The notes beneath the pieces were generated by a model. That model was not told the origin of the DNA and searched no databases. It worked only from the letters and a program-made list of their open reading frames with translations. A stretch of 64,000 nucleotides of DNA from Wolfiporia cocos (Eukaryota; Basidiomycota; Agaricomycetes; Polyporales; Phaeolaceae): NCBI GenBank assembly GCA_029448655.1, contig JACCLO010000015.1, positions 62,001 through 126,000 on the forward strand, in the 5' to 3' direction. The position numbers and the translations under genes were made by a program. Shown here one piece after another: positions 1-11,554 of the stretch (the first letter of the stretch is position 1; every line of letters starts with the position of its first letter).

Positions 1-13
1 CTTGTATTGCATG

Positions 14-886
14 TGTCACAGTATTATCTAAACGCCCTATTTTTCCGCTATCCGTAGCCATTTATCCGGTATTTATACGCATAACTACGAGTTATCCAGT
101 ACTTATCCCATACGGCTATAACCTTACGGTTATTATTGCCCTTACGGCTTCTCAACGTACGCTTATGCGCTACTAAGCTAGAATGACACAGCGCTTACAC
201 GCTAGTCATGCCCCATGACACGTCCGGCTTGCAACCGTACCACGTCATAACCTACGTCATGGACTAGACCTACGGTCTTGTCCAGACTATGATATCATCA
301 TGATGTCACCACCATCATATGTCTAGGTCCCGACCTATGTATAGACACATGGCACCATACTGGCATCATACCCTCGTCATCAGTCTAGCCCTCGGGCTTA
401 CGACCAATGGCACTAATGGCTCGGCGCTCCGCCTTAGTCATTCCCCGGGATACAGCCTATGGCAGTTACCCCTCAAGACTCGGCCTTCGGCCTTGTCGTC
501 ATACTGGTCTCAACCGCCCCCATGTGAATGTCTACAGGTAATATGATAGGTTCGCCATTACCGGCTTACCACGGTCTATTTCTAGCACAATCACACATCT
601 ATGCCTTATGCCGATACCGTACCAGTATCACATGCTAACCCTTCTATTCGTAGATGGATCTTCCTTCCGTTGATGGTTACTCAGCCACAACGCCATACTA
701 GGTACATACTGTATAGTAGTACCAAACATGTATATAAGATAGGGACTAAGCGTCCTATACGTCTTAGTTCTATTCTTCTAGGCTATGCGCCTAAGAATCC
801 TCTCACTTAGCTGCACTAGAATAGTCTACCTTACCTCCCTCCCCACTGGAGGATAAGTGGTGAGTCCCACAGACTGTTCTGTGTCA
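14..886 (+). mobile_element. Solo LTR, long family B, inserted beside a TATA box
   Basis: This 873-bp element begins TGTCACAG and ends CTGTGTCA. The exact 5-bp direct repeat GCATG lies at 9-13 and 887-891. The right repeat runs straight into TATATATAC, so the element sits immediately upstream of the TATA box of an older LTR. No significant coding ORF is visible inside; the short ORFs do not resemble any protein I know. Related sequence recurs at 38,701-39,502 (inverted) and from 58,581. Its last 25 bases form a small inverted repeat (CCCACAGACT with an imperfect partner) that is also found at the end of the family A copies. Termini and target duplication are those of an LTR retrotransposon whose internal region was lost by LTR-LTR recombination. 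Confidence 0.8.
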
Positions 887-1073
887 GCATGTATATATAC
901 TGGAACAGTCTGAGCGTTACAACTCAGTTCTGTTCTCCTCGATATTGAGCTACTGCCTAACAAGCAACCTCATCGCTCATACACTTTTACTTGCTATCTC
1001 TTCTTGTGTGTGTATACCTCTAAGCCGCCCTCAAGAAACACTATTAGTGAGTATTAGGTTTGGGTTTGTGTCA
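887..1073 (+). mobile_element. 3' part of an older family A LTR with TATA and stem-loop
   Basis: This is the LTR into which the 14-886 element inserted; its 5' part would lie upstream of base 9. TATATATA is at 892-899. It is followed by a stem with arms CTGAG and CTCAG around CGTTACAA, and then by the TTCTCGA-like motif shared by all family A copies. The likely end is TTTGTGTCA at 1,073. Its own target duplication cannot be tested because the left end is outside the window. Confidence 0.6.
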
Positions 1074-1553
1074 CCGTGATCCGTGATCGGGATTGGGTTG
1101 CCAGCCAATAGCAGTAAAGCCTGTTGGCTATACTTAGCTATGGTGCCATAGTTGCATGAGCATGGTGTGCTCATGATGTCATAGGCAGTGTGCCTTGATG
1201 ATGTAGTGGTCTAGCTAGACTGGCTAGACTGGGTGACGTAGTGGTGACGTGTCTGTCATGGTGACATATGTCGTGACTTGCTTCTGGTGTTATCCATGTG
1301 GATTGATAGGCCGCGTGGTTGATAGAAGAGCTTGACTAATAGTCTATGACTAGCGTGTCGCATGTGTCGTATCAGCTTAATAGTGTGTAAGTACCTTGTG
1401 TAAGTGATAAGGGTTGGCAATGGGATAAGTCCCTGATAACTGATAGGTAGACGTATAAATCCTAGAATAATTGCTATAAATAGCAGAAAAATGGCCATGT
1501 CCTGTAAATACTGTGACATGGCACAGACTAGTCAGTCTTAATGATGCAGCAAG

Positions 1554-1960
1554 TGTCACAGATTTTGGGTCCCCTTCAGTAATCAAACCAAGGCACTAGT
1601 GGTACTGAAGTCACATGATGGTTTGGCCCTCATCAGGTAGTATAGCGGTATAACATCTAGCATAGCGTGGCACCCTAGAGGCACATGACTTGCTTACATA
1701 TACAGAGGCTGTGTAGATAGTGCATGGACCCTTACGTTAGGGTAGGCCCTAAGGCCCACCTGCGCTCATCCTCATGTATATATAGTATGTCGTCTGAGGC
1801 TTACACCTCAGACTTGTCAATCTCGTTGTTGGGGGCGTTTCCCCTCTTAGCTGGCATTCTTAGTCTTGCTGGTCTTGTGTGCCCACCTCGCCTCGCTATG
1901 GCCCCAAGGCCCCTTAGCAACTAGGTGTTGTACTCTACCTATTCGGTATTGGGGGTATAT
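1554..1960 (+). mobile_element. Family A LTR copy, 3' end unresolved
   Basis: It starts TGTCACAG at 1,554. A TATATATA box lies at about 1,776. The stem-loop follows (arms GTCTGAGG and CCTCAGAC, loop CTTACA), then a second small stem around a GGGGGCG/CCCC pair. No matching 5-bp repeat could be found at the right side, so the end is a guess. Bases 1,074-1,553 before it are AT-rich sequence related to family B termini, with no gene that I can support. Confidence 0.5.
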
Positions 1961-1965
1961 TAGAT

Positions 1966-2127
1966 GGTAGTGAGCCTATGCCACTTTGTGACAAGCTCCT
2001 TGTAATCCTTAGTGACCTTGTTGTCTAGCAATGCTTTACAAATCTCTCGGAGTATCGGTTCATCCAATTCTGGCACCACATGGGAGGTATCAAGAGCCAT
2101 TGCCATGAACTCTCGCTCGAAAAATTC
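1966..2127 (-). pseudogene. Short coding relic of a probable mobile element
   Basis: Read on the minus strand, about 52 codons stay open and have a protein-like composition, with stretches such as FFEREFMAMALD and ICKALLDNKVTKDYKE. The relic is cut on the right by the small LTR-like repeat that starts at 2,128. I do not recognise the family. The setting, between LTRs, suggests a gag-like or transposase fragment, but that is inference only. Confidence 0.3.
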
Positions 2128-2358
2128 TGTCACAAATCTAGGTCACGCTAGATACTAGGACGTTATGGAGCAGTAACTAGGGTATATTCCCCCTAAGGTG
2201 GTGACCTGAATACAATAGGCACCAAGCATGGGAATATGAACTGCAGATATAGCCGGACCCTTGATAACAGCCAAGCTGTTATCATAGCCCTTTTGGGGGA
2301 GTGGCTATATTGCCACTCATGAGCACATTGCATTGGGTCCATGGTGCGTCTTGTGATA
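2128..2358 (+). mobile_element. Short family C LTR copy without target duplication
   Basis: It starts TGTCACAA and ends TTGTGATA, and shares its core (a TGATAACAGC...GCTGTTATCA palindrome, CCCTTTTGGGGGAGTGGC and GCCACTC) with 50,990-51,200. The flanks AATTC and TCAGT differ, so the copy has recombined or its ends have decayed. Bases 2,359-2,691 hold no recognisable gene. Confidence 0.5.
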
Positions 2359-2691
2359 TCAGTCCTGCACTTCCATAATTGACATCCAATGTGCTGCTTG
2401 ACATGCTCACCACACTTGGCATGCCAAACCAGTACTCACACCTGATTGGCTAGTGTACATCATCAGGTGATAAGTTAGTTGTAGTAATTGGCACAAGATT
2501 GACAACAGAAAGTGTGCCCAGCGTCTGCAGACAATTCTCCTTCAGTGATGGGGGTAGCAGAACAGTGTTGAACTTTGGCACCTTGAGCTTCTCCATTCCC
2601 ACACCTGGCCTGTGTCAACCATTGCATCTCTGGGGATTTGCATACTCAGCCTCACTCTCATTCTCATACACATTCAATGAGGGCTTGTGTG

Positions 2692-3654
2692 TGTCACAGA
2701 TTCTGAAAAGAGGTACCCCCCCCCTGTCTCAAACCCACGTTCTTGGGTAGTACCCCATCATGTGTCTTTGTATGGACTTAGCAGTGTAGCGTAATGGTAC
2801 AGGTCGCCCCACCCATAGATGGTCACATGGTCAGTAGCTTAGATACTACAGCACATGACTTAGGTAGCACTCAGCAATACGCACAGACCCTGCCTTTAGG
2901 GTGGGTCTCTAGTATACAGTGACAGTGTTCCTCATGTACTTAAGCTGTGACACTCTGGGGCTTACTCCCCAGAGTGTCACAGATATATTACTGTTGAATT
3001 CACCCTCACTATAGCTTTATGAGCACTGCTGTACATGCATGTGCCCCTCTACACTATGGTATTCCTCTCCCCTTCGTCCTGTAGTTACTGTAACAACCCT
3101 GCACCACTCGTCGATCAGCGCCCTTAGGGTAGGCGCACGTGCCTCTACCCATAACATGGTCACACTTTCATTACATACTCATGACTAGTTACTGTTATGC
3201 CTGACCTCATAGTTACTGCGCACAGATCAGCACTTCAGGGTAGACACACTAGCGTACACGCAGATGTATATAAAGTATGACAAATGAGGCCTTATGCCTC
3301 ATTCTTAGGATTTTCGGCAATTGGGCCTAACCAGCCCCTTTCATTCTCTATGGCTATGGGCCACTCTGCTGTGCTGCTCATCTGACTTGACTGGACAAAT
3401 GCCACAACCCCTAGCTGTCATCCCTCTAACTGAGCACCCAGAGTCAACGACAATACTAGGACACGCCAGCAGGCATATACGAGATCCCCAGCAGGGCCAG
3501 TCCCACAGACACAGGGTATGTCTGTGTCACAGAGCTGTTATTCTCGATGATGAGGCTTGTCCTCTCTTTACTCCAAGTCTTATGCATGCTAGTCCAAGGG
3601 TTCTGCTCTATGTGACAACTCTAGATGACGGTACACCCTTGGCATTTTGTGTCA
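2692..3654 (+). mobile_element. Family A solo LTR carrying a nested LTR
   Basis: It begins TGTCACAG and ends TTGTGTCA. The exact duplication GTGTG is at 2,687-2,691 and 3,655-3,659. A second LTR (2,975-3,529) interrupts it. Without that insert and its duplicated CAGAG the outer copy is about 403 bp. The insertion point lies in the right arm of the post-TATA stem (arms CTCTGGGG and CCCCAGAG). Confidence 0.8.
2975..3529 (+). mobile_element. Family A solo LTR nested in another LTR's stem-loop
   Basis: This 555-bp element begins TGTCACAG and ends TCTGTGTCA, with exact CAGAG duplications at 2,970-2,974 and 3,530-3,534. TGTATATAAAG at about 3,264 is followed by the stem AATGAGGC/GCCTCATT. CAGAG is the foot of the outer element's stem, so integration chose the hairpin. 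Bases 3,660-4,026 after the outer element hold no gene that I can support. Confidence 0.85.
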
Positions 3655-4026
3655 GTGTGAGCTCACACATGAGAGGGTCTGGCTCATAACTTGAGGTTAA
3701 TGTCCCAGCGAGTTTGCATGGCATTTATAAACTCTGCTGTGGCTGGTGCACTGATGCTGTGGATGGGTGCTTAGTGCACACCACACCATGCACAAGTTAA
3801 CTACTAGAGGGGCAATGCAGGTATGCGCACAAGCTTTAGTCTTATTACTAGCATATATACTTGTAACCAATTGTATTTATGGATTGTGTTTGGCAGCAAC
3901 CTCGCACATTAGTCACTGGCATAGTGTGGTGGCTAACATGAGCTTCTATGTCCTCTACCCACTCTATTGTGGAGCACACAACTTGGAGTGCACATCAGAT
4001 GAAACATGGCTCTGCAATTGTCCTCT

Positions 4027-4629
4027 TGTCACCAGAAACTCCACCCCTAGGATATACGCTAATGCTAGGCTAGCGCTAGGGAGATGCACATGCATAGGTA
4101 GATAAGCATTCACTTATCTTATCTCAATATGGTCACATGTCATCACTGAGTAGTTACAGCATTACCTAGTCATGTGAGACACAGTCACAGTATGCACAGG
4201 CCACGCCATTAGGTCAGGCCTTGTAGCTACAGTACGTAGCATCTCCATGTATATAAGTAGGTAGAATCTGAGGATTACTCCTCAGTTCTACTCTTCTCGG
4301 CCTAGGGGGCATGTCCCCTGGGAACCTCTCAACCCTCTGCTGCATGTGCGTGTGAGCCAGCGGACTGCTCTGCAACAAGCCTGCTGCATCCTACTTGGAC
4401 ATGGGGGTCTCTATTTATTGCATCTCCTAGTTTTGTCTTTAGCCTGCTAGTCTGGGGGCATACCGGTACACTCATGGGTCAGTACCTCGGGCTTCATGGC
4501 AGGTCGTCTCAATAGACAAGCCATCCTGTTCTCCCCTACAAGGATGGGTAGCCTTTAGGCCTAGGTTAGAAGGTATAGAGGCATCCCCACTAGCATGGGT
4601 AGCATGGTCACAAGTATGTTCCCGTGTCA
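4027..4629 (+). mobile_element. Family A solo LTR
   Basis: This 603-bp element begins TGTCACC and ends CCGTGTCA. The exact duplication CCTCT is at 4,022-4,026 and 4,630-4,634. TGTATATAAG at about 4,252 is followed by the stem CTGAGGA/TCCTCAG. Confidence 0.85.
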
Positions 4630-4859
4630 CCTCTGCTGCTCAATAATCTCGGCTGCCTGGTGCAACTTGTGTATAGCATATTCTATGTCTGTTTGGTCTT
4701 GATTGTCAGGCTAGGATGTGAAGGTGAGTATATCTCTATTTTACTTGTTATATACATACTGCAAACCCACTGCCGCTGCCAGCTCATGTGCGCAGCAATC
4801 CATCACGACCAGTTGGTGGGCCCTTTTGAGGCGAGGAGAGTATCTGAAATGTGATAACA

Positions 4860-6650
4860 AACTGGTGAGTCTCTCACTTTTGGCTCAATGATCTGCTGAA
4901 GTACTGGCAATGACACTACAGGGGCCTCTTTGGTGTCGGAATCTTGAAGCATGATTGGATCGTCCCAGCTGCCAGATGGTGTCAGCACCAGAACATGGGG
5001 CATTCACTCCATCCATGCATGATCTCTGGTAGACTCCGGTGGAGGTGCGACTATGCCATTCACCATGACGGTGTAGAATGGCTGAACATGGAGCCACTGC
5101 ACTGTGACCCACCACGATGATGGTATAGGTGTGGAAACTTCTTGCACAAGGTGCTTGTAGAGAAGGTACACATGATATTTCTGAGCTCCACAGTTGCATG
5201 TCCACGTCATAATGTCTGTATTGTAGATGCTGTTAATTGGAGTCTGAGCAAGATGTTCCCGTGACCTTCTGAAGGCTTCTTGCATATGGGTAAGTGATCA
5301 TGAATGCCCTTCACAATGCTTTGTAATGATCTGTGCAAGGGTCAGTTGATATGGCGGGAGCACTTTTGTGATGATTGCATGCATGGTGAGATCAATGGGC
5401 AGGTGATTATAGCAGTGCAGAACTAGCTGCTTGAGATTCTGCCAGAGCACCTCAACCATCATTGTTATACACTTGCATGGTATGCTTGATGTGTACACCA
5501 CATGCACCCAGAGACACCAGCAATCATGCGAGTACCAGGAGCTCCAGAGGTAAGCTCATACCTCATGAAGATTATTGAGTTTATAGTGTTGATACATCTC
5601 ATCAATAGCATCTTGTCGAATGTCCTTGGATGTTCAGCTCTGCCCATGCCATTTAGGGAGAAAATGGTGCTGTGATGCATGCTTTGTGAAAAGCTAGAGG
5701 ATAGGCAGTCGGTGTGGTGTCAGGCAAAAGACATAGCCAGGCTTTGCTTGCTTCATTGTGCTGATTGCTCTGTCATCACAAGGTGAGCTTTCTTGGAGCT
5801 CTTCAAGTGCTTCTGCAAACTCCTCAACCTGATGCTGCAGATCATCTAGGTCTCAATCCCACTCAGCATCATTCCAATTGTCATGTTTATGACCTATCCA
5901 GCCCATTTCTTCATCACTTTCATCTGCATGTAGATCAGGTGGGAGTATGCCCTGGCCACTCAGGTGTTCAATGTCAAAGTCTTTGGCATCTTCGGTTTCA
6001 CTCTTCACAGCAGGATGGCCTGCCGGGATGGGCTTGAGTCTAAGTGGGGGCAGTGACAGGTGATGACAGATGGATACCCATCAATGAGAAGCCGGATGCG
6101 ATGGAGAGGCTTCACAGGAGGGGCAGGTAGCTAGTACATATAATATGAATTAATGAGAATAAAGTCCCATTCCACAATGTTGGAAATAAACAAACGACTG
6201 AGCCTGTCTGTTGCAGGTATGGTATGAAGTTAGCTTTGATGTAAGAGAACTCATGGCAAGCTTCATTGACATCATAGAATGCAGGTGTCTCCTTGTTCTT
6301 TGCTAAGCACTGTTTCACTGCATGGAGTGCATGCCAGAAACATAGCTGATGTTTTGCCTGTGGCCATGTGTTCCTCATTGCATTGATTTCTGACCAATCC
6401 TTGTCTGATAATGTATATTCTGGGTTGACACCAAGGTCCTTCAGCTCACCAAGAAATCTCTCAAGCACAACTTGCTTGACACCCTTATCGGCTTCCTTGT
6501 TTGTCGATATCAGTAAGAACACAAGTGGAATACCCAACCCATGTGCATCTGCAACTGCACCAAACAGTCCAAAATTGGTCCTGTTTGTGTTCCCTAGACA
6601 GATTCAATCTCAGTAATTTACTTACGTAGCAAGCTTGCATAGCACACACA
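4860..6650 (-). pseudogene. Mutator-like (MULE) transposase remnant with SWIM finger
   Basis: Three parts of one transposase lie in order on the minus strand. The first (about 6,600-6,112) reads LFGAVADAHGLGIPLVFLL, then DKDWSEINAMRNTWPQAKHQ and LCFWHAL; this is the MULE DDE core with the catalytic Asp in SDKDW and the C/H motif after it. The second (about 6,070-5,300) is an acidic linker and the conserved tail YNHLPIDLTMHAII. The third (about 5,280-5,150) reads TWTCNCGAQKYHVYLLYKH, a SWIM finger of type CxCx(n)CxH with the second Cys now Tyr. An in-frame TGA in the linker and frame changes show that it is dead. The N-terminus is cut off near the LTR that starts at 6,763. Such elements move by cut and paste; this copy can no longer encode a working enzyme. 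Confidence 0.8.
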
Positions 6651-6762
6651 CATGTTGAATCCATTGCAAGCTCCTGTGTATTGGAGGCCCACTCCTCAAT
6701 AAAATCTGTGACTTAGAAGGCAACTGCCTGAGTGCTGGGCTCAGCTTGCACATCTAGCAGAG

Positions 6763-7760
6763 TGACACAGACTCACCAGTCTGTGGGACCGGCCCACAGG
6801 CCGGGGACAATCCCCCAAAGCCAGTGCATCAGTGCACATCCTAAGCCAATGGGTATGCAGGCAAGGCCCTTGGCTAAGGTACCACCCAGACGGGCAAGGT
6901 GAGGAGGGAGAGACCCAGGCAGACTGGCACACACACAGATGAGGTGGTGAGAGAGGGGCTACAGCCCAGACATCAAGAATCTTAGAGATGGGGAGTAAGC
7001 CCCATCTTGTCACGGTTTTATACCACAAGATATTGACCCTACATCCCTCGCTTTAGGTCTCTTGGGGTTCCACTGAGCGCACGGTCTCCTCATACCTCTA
7101 GTTACCTCCACGTCAACCATCTCACATAGTACATCACGTTACCTGGTAGATAGTGCCTATGATGGGCACACATTCCGTCACCCGCATTATAACATCACAG
7201 TATGTACATCATATGGTCATGGTAGCACATGATCCCTTAGTTATGGCACACAGGCCATTACATTAAGGTAGTCATAGCATACTGATCCATGTACATAAAT
7301 ACACCGGGATGAGGTCTTACAACCTCATCCTTTAGATTCTCGATGTTGGGCTATGCCCCTTTCTTCATACTGTCTGAGGGTGCACACCAGTCTTACTGCT
7401 GAGTTATTCACTTGCTCATCTGGGATGCACCATTGGCAACACATGTCGCCACCTCAGCAATGAGGTCACCCTGGTCACCACTGCATTCCTCTGATGGTAC
7501 CCTTGTGGATGTGTTGGATTCCCCGGCAGGGCTGGTCCCACAGACCTATGTAAGTCTGTGTCACATCTCTCTACCCTTTAAGTATGTACATGGGAGCGCA
7601 ACATGTCTACCCTTAAGTGCTGGCCTGTGTGCAGCACCATCCTAACGGCTGAGGTAAGAGAGTATGTAAGCGAGCATGTAACTACTGTAGTGACAGGGAG
7701 TGACCATAATGTGAGTGATGCATGGGTGCGCACTACCCCGGAGTGCCTATCTACGGGGTC
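6763..7760 (-). mobile_element. Inverted family A LTR split by a nested LTR
   Basis: Reading on the plus strand it starts TGACACAG at 6,763, the inverted LTR end. It continues to the stem (arms GATGGGG and CCCCATC, about 6,986-7,007) and is broken there by the 7,008-7,563 LTR. It resumes at 7,569 with the inverted TATA-like region and U3 sequence. The far end is lost near 7,760, where another plus-strand copy begins. Confidence 0.6.
7008..7563 (+). mobile_element. Family A solo LTR nested in the stem-loop of an inverted LTR
   Basis: This 556-bp element begins TGTCACGG and ends CTGTGTCA. CATCT is duplicated exactly at 7,003-7,007 and 7,564-7,568. CATCT is the outer part of the host LTR's stem. 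The element's own TATA-like box is at about 7,292 and its stem is GGATGAGGT/ACCTCATCC. Confidence 0.85.
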
Positions 7761-7774
7761 AGGTGGTCATTGCC

Positions 7775-8744
7775 AGAGCGCCATTACTGGCATCTCTATC
7801 CCTATGCCACATGACTCAGCACCATTACTGGTGCCTTGTCATCTATGCTTACCCCTATGCTTACGTTTACGTGCATGGACTCTGGGGCTTTTGGGCAAGC
7901 TCTTAGGTACTGGTGCACCCACATGTACTTATGCACTGGCATGAGGACTTACATCCTCATGTCTAGCATTCTTGACATTAGGGTAATGACACCCTCTTTC
8001 ATGCTGTCTACTGGGCTGCCACTCTGCTCTTAGTTCACGACATGCTAGTCTGGGGATGTCAGACCTTGCCAACCCGCCATACTGCCAACAAGACTGCTCG
8101 TTGCCCTGCCTTCCCTTGACGCCATGGGGCCTGGGACCTGTCATGGTCTATGTCACAGAATGCCCAGAGGGGCATTCCTAGGACAATTCACTCCTCGCTA
8201 TCACAGTATGGGCACTGCTATGTGCACGCGTGCCCCTCTCTGCTTAGTTACTTCACATCATCCCTTGATGCCAGTAGAATCACCTGACCCAGTAGATTAG
8301 TGCTAGTCAGGCAGCACACGTATCAGGTACTCACGTTCATGGTCACCACTGTAGTCACATGTAGCATTACAGTCACCCTTAGTTACGGCGCACAGGCCTG
8401 TACTTTAGGGCATCCCTACATATGCTCCTGTCATGTACTTAAGTAGATGACAGATGGGGCTTATCCCCATCTTTTGGATTTTCAGCAATGGGCTTAGGCC
8501 CCTCTCTTGCATCTTGCTGTGGGTCTGCACCAGTCATACTACTGAGTTCTCTACTCGCTCATCTGGGGGCTTGCCTTCGTAGGCATAAGGTGACTCTGTT
8601 TAACCCTGCATAACTTGGGTGGCACCTCGATAGGTGTGTAGGGTTCCCAGCAGGGCCAGTCCCACAGACATTTGTGAGTCTGTGTCAGTCTATTGGAGAT
8701 ATTCCCTGGCTATGGGCCAGTCCCACAGATGGTACATCTGTATC
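7775..8744 (+). mobile_element. Family A LTR copy carrying a nested LTR
   Basis: This divergent copy has repeated ACCATTACTGG boxes, like the copy at 41.6-42.1 kb, a TATA-like TGTACTTA at 7,923 and the stem CATGAGGA/TCCTCATG. Its 3' end, ATCTGTATCA, is at about 8,744. It is interrupted by the 8,151-8,687 element. The left end is unclear. Confidence 0.55.
8151..8687 (+). mobile_element. Family A solo LTR, nested
   Basis: This 537-bp element begins TGTCACAG and ends CTGTGTCA. GTCTA is duplicated exactly at 8,146-8,150 and 8,688-8,692. The TATA-like box at about 8,434 is followed by the stem AGATGGGG/CCCCATCT. Confidence 0.85.
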
Positions 8745-8955
8745 AGCATGCATGCTCCTGATCATCAAGTTGAAGATCATCATCTCCAATGTTGATCTGG
8801 GCCTTGAGCTCAAATGGCCCTACAATCTTACCCATCACTGTCTCCATAAACTCCTTCAACAACATAACATCAGTCTCAGCTTCATCATCTTCCTCATCAT
8901 TGAGAGCCTTCCACTTTGTGTGTCTTTGTTCATTTTCCTTGTACATGCACTCTCA
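8745..8955 (-). pseudogene. Short acidic coding relic
   Basis: An open stretch of about 67 codons on the minus strand reads with acidic runs (LNDEEDDEAETD, NIGDDDLQLDD) and an amphipathic segment LLKEFMETVMGKI. It lies right after an LTR end. I do not recognise it; it may be the end of an element protein or of an older gene. Bases 8,956-9,496 show no gene; 9,170-9,250 repeats part of 11,348-11,410. Confidence 0.25.
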
Positions 8956-9496
8956 GCTTTTTTGCATGGCCTTCTAGGCAGGTCTTAGACATCATGGGTA
9001 ATGTATGCAGGCATGCAGGATGGAAGGAGGTCACTGGCTAATGTTGCCACAAGTCTTGCCTGCTTACAATTTCCTGCTGATTCATCACTTATAATTTTTA
9101 TCTAAATGTGAGAAAATACTCTGAGCGTGAGAACAATTATCGCTCTATTACTTTCAGTTAAAGGTCGGCATGGTGCATGCTAAGCGCCCATCTGCAGTGT
9201 CGGTGCACCAGCCACAGTGGAATATGAAAAGGTCATGCAAACTTGCTGGGACATTAACCTCAAGTCTGGCTCATATTGGATGTCAAGGTGCACTTGTGGG
9301 TGTGGCCCTTACCCTTGCTGCCCAATGGGACCAAGAATGGCTGTGGTGTGGGGGCGGAGACGGCAGAGAAGGTCAAGGAGATGTCTCAGACACTATCCTG
9401 TGCAGTGCCCAGGCACACTTAATCTTGTTTCCAGTGCTGGGTGGAGGTGGGGGCAGAGGTGAGGTCGGACACAAGGCAGTGCACTCAGTCTCACAG

Positions 9497-9964
9497 TGTC
9501 ACAAATTTTGAGGCTAGGCACCTGGCTGGGCATTTACTCAGGATTTGCCCTCTGCGTGGGTCGAACGCATTGACTGATGCACAGGAAGTCACGTGACATG
9601 GAGATTAGATAAGGAGTCGTTGATTAGGGATTGCGGACCGTCCTCCCCGCCGGGCCGCTCACATGATGTAGTTGTAGATGACACCTTATGGCATGACGAT
9701 CGCGACGTCGTGCATGGCCCCCTTTAGGGTGGGCCGCGACTCAGTAGTTACGCCATCTCTACATGTATATATACTACGTCATCTGAGGGTTACACCTCAG
9801 ACTTGTTCTTCTCGATGTATGGGTGATAGCCCTCCTCTCTTGATCACTACAGCATGCTGCCTGACTCCGCCTCGCCTTGTCTCAACAACTCGGCGTTGTA
9901 CCCTGGGTCTTAGTACTTATAGGGGTAGGACAGGGATAGAGGTATGCCAGTCAAGTTTGTGTCA
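9497..9964 (+). mobile_element. Family A solo LTR
   Basis: This 468-bp element begins TGTCACAA and ends TTGTGTCA. CACAG is duplicated exactly at 9,492-9,496 and 9,965-9,969. TGTATATATAC at about 9,763 is followed by the stem TCTGAGG/CCTCAGA and TTCTCGATG. Confidence 0.85.
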
Positions 9965-10307
9965 CACAGCATTTCAGTACAATGTACAATACAATCATAC
10001 AAATGATAGCATCACTTCATGAGGATTGTTTTAGCTGAGCTATATGCAGGTGCAATATGATGCAGGCAAGCACCTGGGCATGATAAATTCACTGTGGCAA
10101 TCCAGTGTTGGAACATCCAGGCAAGTGCGTATCCGATTGCCGGCTGGGTATACCATGCAGTGACACTAGCATACTTGAACAAGTCAGAAAGATGTGCCTT
10201 AGAGATAAGGGTACCCCTTATTATTGTAGAATTTAGGCTGTACATGCTTTGCATGTTTGCCTCCCCGCCCCAAGGATGAGACAAACCACTGTCCAACATT
10301 GTTGTTT

Positions 10308-11168
10308 CTAGTGATGTGCCAGGCCCAGCCTGGCTCAAAAGCCCTGGCTTTGGCCTGGCTTGGACAGCCCACAGCTTTTCAAAACCTCAGGCTGGGCCCT
10401 CATTGACGGCTCACGGCTTGGCCCAGCCTAGGCCCCGGCTCGACCATGGCCTACTACTGCTAAGATAATCATCACTTTAGCTTCAGAGCTTGAGATTCAC
10501 CTTTGCCAAACCTTTCCCAGATGAAATAGAACCTTGAATCCTCCTGTCACAGATTTAACTGGCAGTCCCAGACCAGTGTCTGTGGAGACATACGTCTAAC
10601 ACCCCTTAGCCAAAAGGGCCACTATAACAGCTCAGCTGTTATAGGCAGGACACGCTATATGTGTAGTTCATATTCCCACGCTAGGCACTTATATTGCACC
10701 GTTGAGTATTTGGCTTAATACTTGGCATGGTTGGCCTTTCTGGTATTATATGTGCCACCTGGGATTCCAACCCCAGATATTCCGTGACACCTCCAATCTA
10801 TAGTAGGATTAAGTGTGAAATAATCACTCACCAGTGCAGCATTCAGTAGCGTGCCTGCCATATGGGGAATCATATAGGCACCCGAAAGTGAGCGGCAGGC
10901 TTCAATGTTGAGGACTTGACTTTTCTGTAGTTTTAAATAAACAAGATAGGTGCACAATGATTGAGTTGAGCATATAACTGGCCTGTATGGGCTTATATTG
11001 TGCCTGCCAGATATTGTAGCCATTAAGATCCCTAGGCCGGGGCTCAACAGCTTGGCCCGGCCTGGCCTGTATCTCAGGCCAGGCCCTGGGCCATCTCAAG
11101 CCATGCTGTAAAGCCCAGCTTGGCCCGGCCCGGCTCATGGCCCAAAGCTGGGCCTGGCACATCACTAG
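10308..11168. mobile_element. Non-autonomous DNA transposon with 22-bp TIRs
   Basis: The two ends are inverted copies of the same 22 bases, starting CTAGTGATGTGCCAGG. They are flanked by TTGTTT at 10,302-10,307 and again at 11,169-11,174, a 6-bp target duplication. The subterminal DNA is rich in GGCCTGG/CCAGGCC words and can fold on itself. No transposase is encoded. A short LTR (10,545-10,789) inserted later. Inside about 861 bp the native element is about 610 bp, so it is MITE-like. I cannot assign a superfamily: the duplication length does not match the 8 bp of hAT or the TA of mariner. Confidence 0.8.
10545..10789 (+). mobile_element. Short family C solo LTR nested in the TIR element
   Basis: This 245-bp element begins TGTCACAG and ends CCGTGACA. 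CCTCC is duplicated exactly at 10,540-10,544 and 10,790-10,794. It shares the core CCTTAGCCAAAAGGGC, ATAACAGCTCAGCTGTTATA and GTGTAGTTCATATTCCCA with the copies at 39,544 and 44,915. Confidence 0.85.
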
Positions 11169-11554
11169 TTGTTTCTTGCACCGCTCACTTCGTTCGCTCT
11201 CTTTCACGCGATCCCGACGCTTGCTTCAACAATCCAGGTCCTAGTGGTGGCACCTGCTAGTGAAGCTTGCACCTATTCCATCCAATAGAGACTGGGAGGA
11301 GAGAGGGGGCAGGGCGGGGGAGGAGGGCTGCTCGAGGACGGGGCGCACGCTAAGCGCCCATCCGCAGTCAGCCACAGCGGAGTTCGAAAAGGCCATGCAA
11401 ACTCGAAGTCCCTGATCTCTCGCTCTCGTTCTCTCGTGACGACGGGACATTATAAACTCAAGTGTAAGACCCTGCCATCATGTAGCAGGATTAACTACCC
11501 TTCAGCTAACACTCGTATCAGTGATAACGATAACGAAGAGGTCGCCACACCGAA

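Noticed and set aside
1256..1586. Two overlapping minus-strand frames of about 70-87 codons
   Set aside because: They lie in repeat sequence related to LTR ends and show no protein features.
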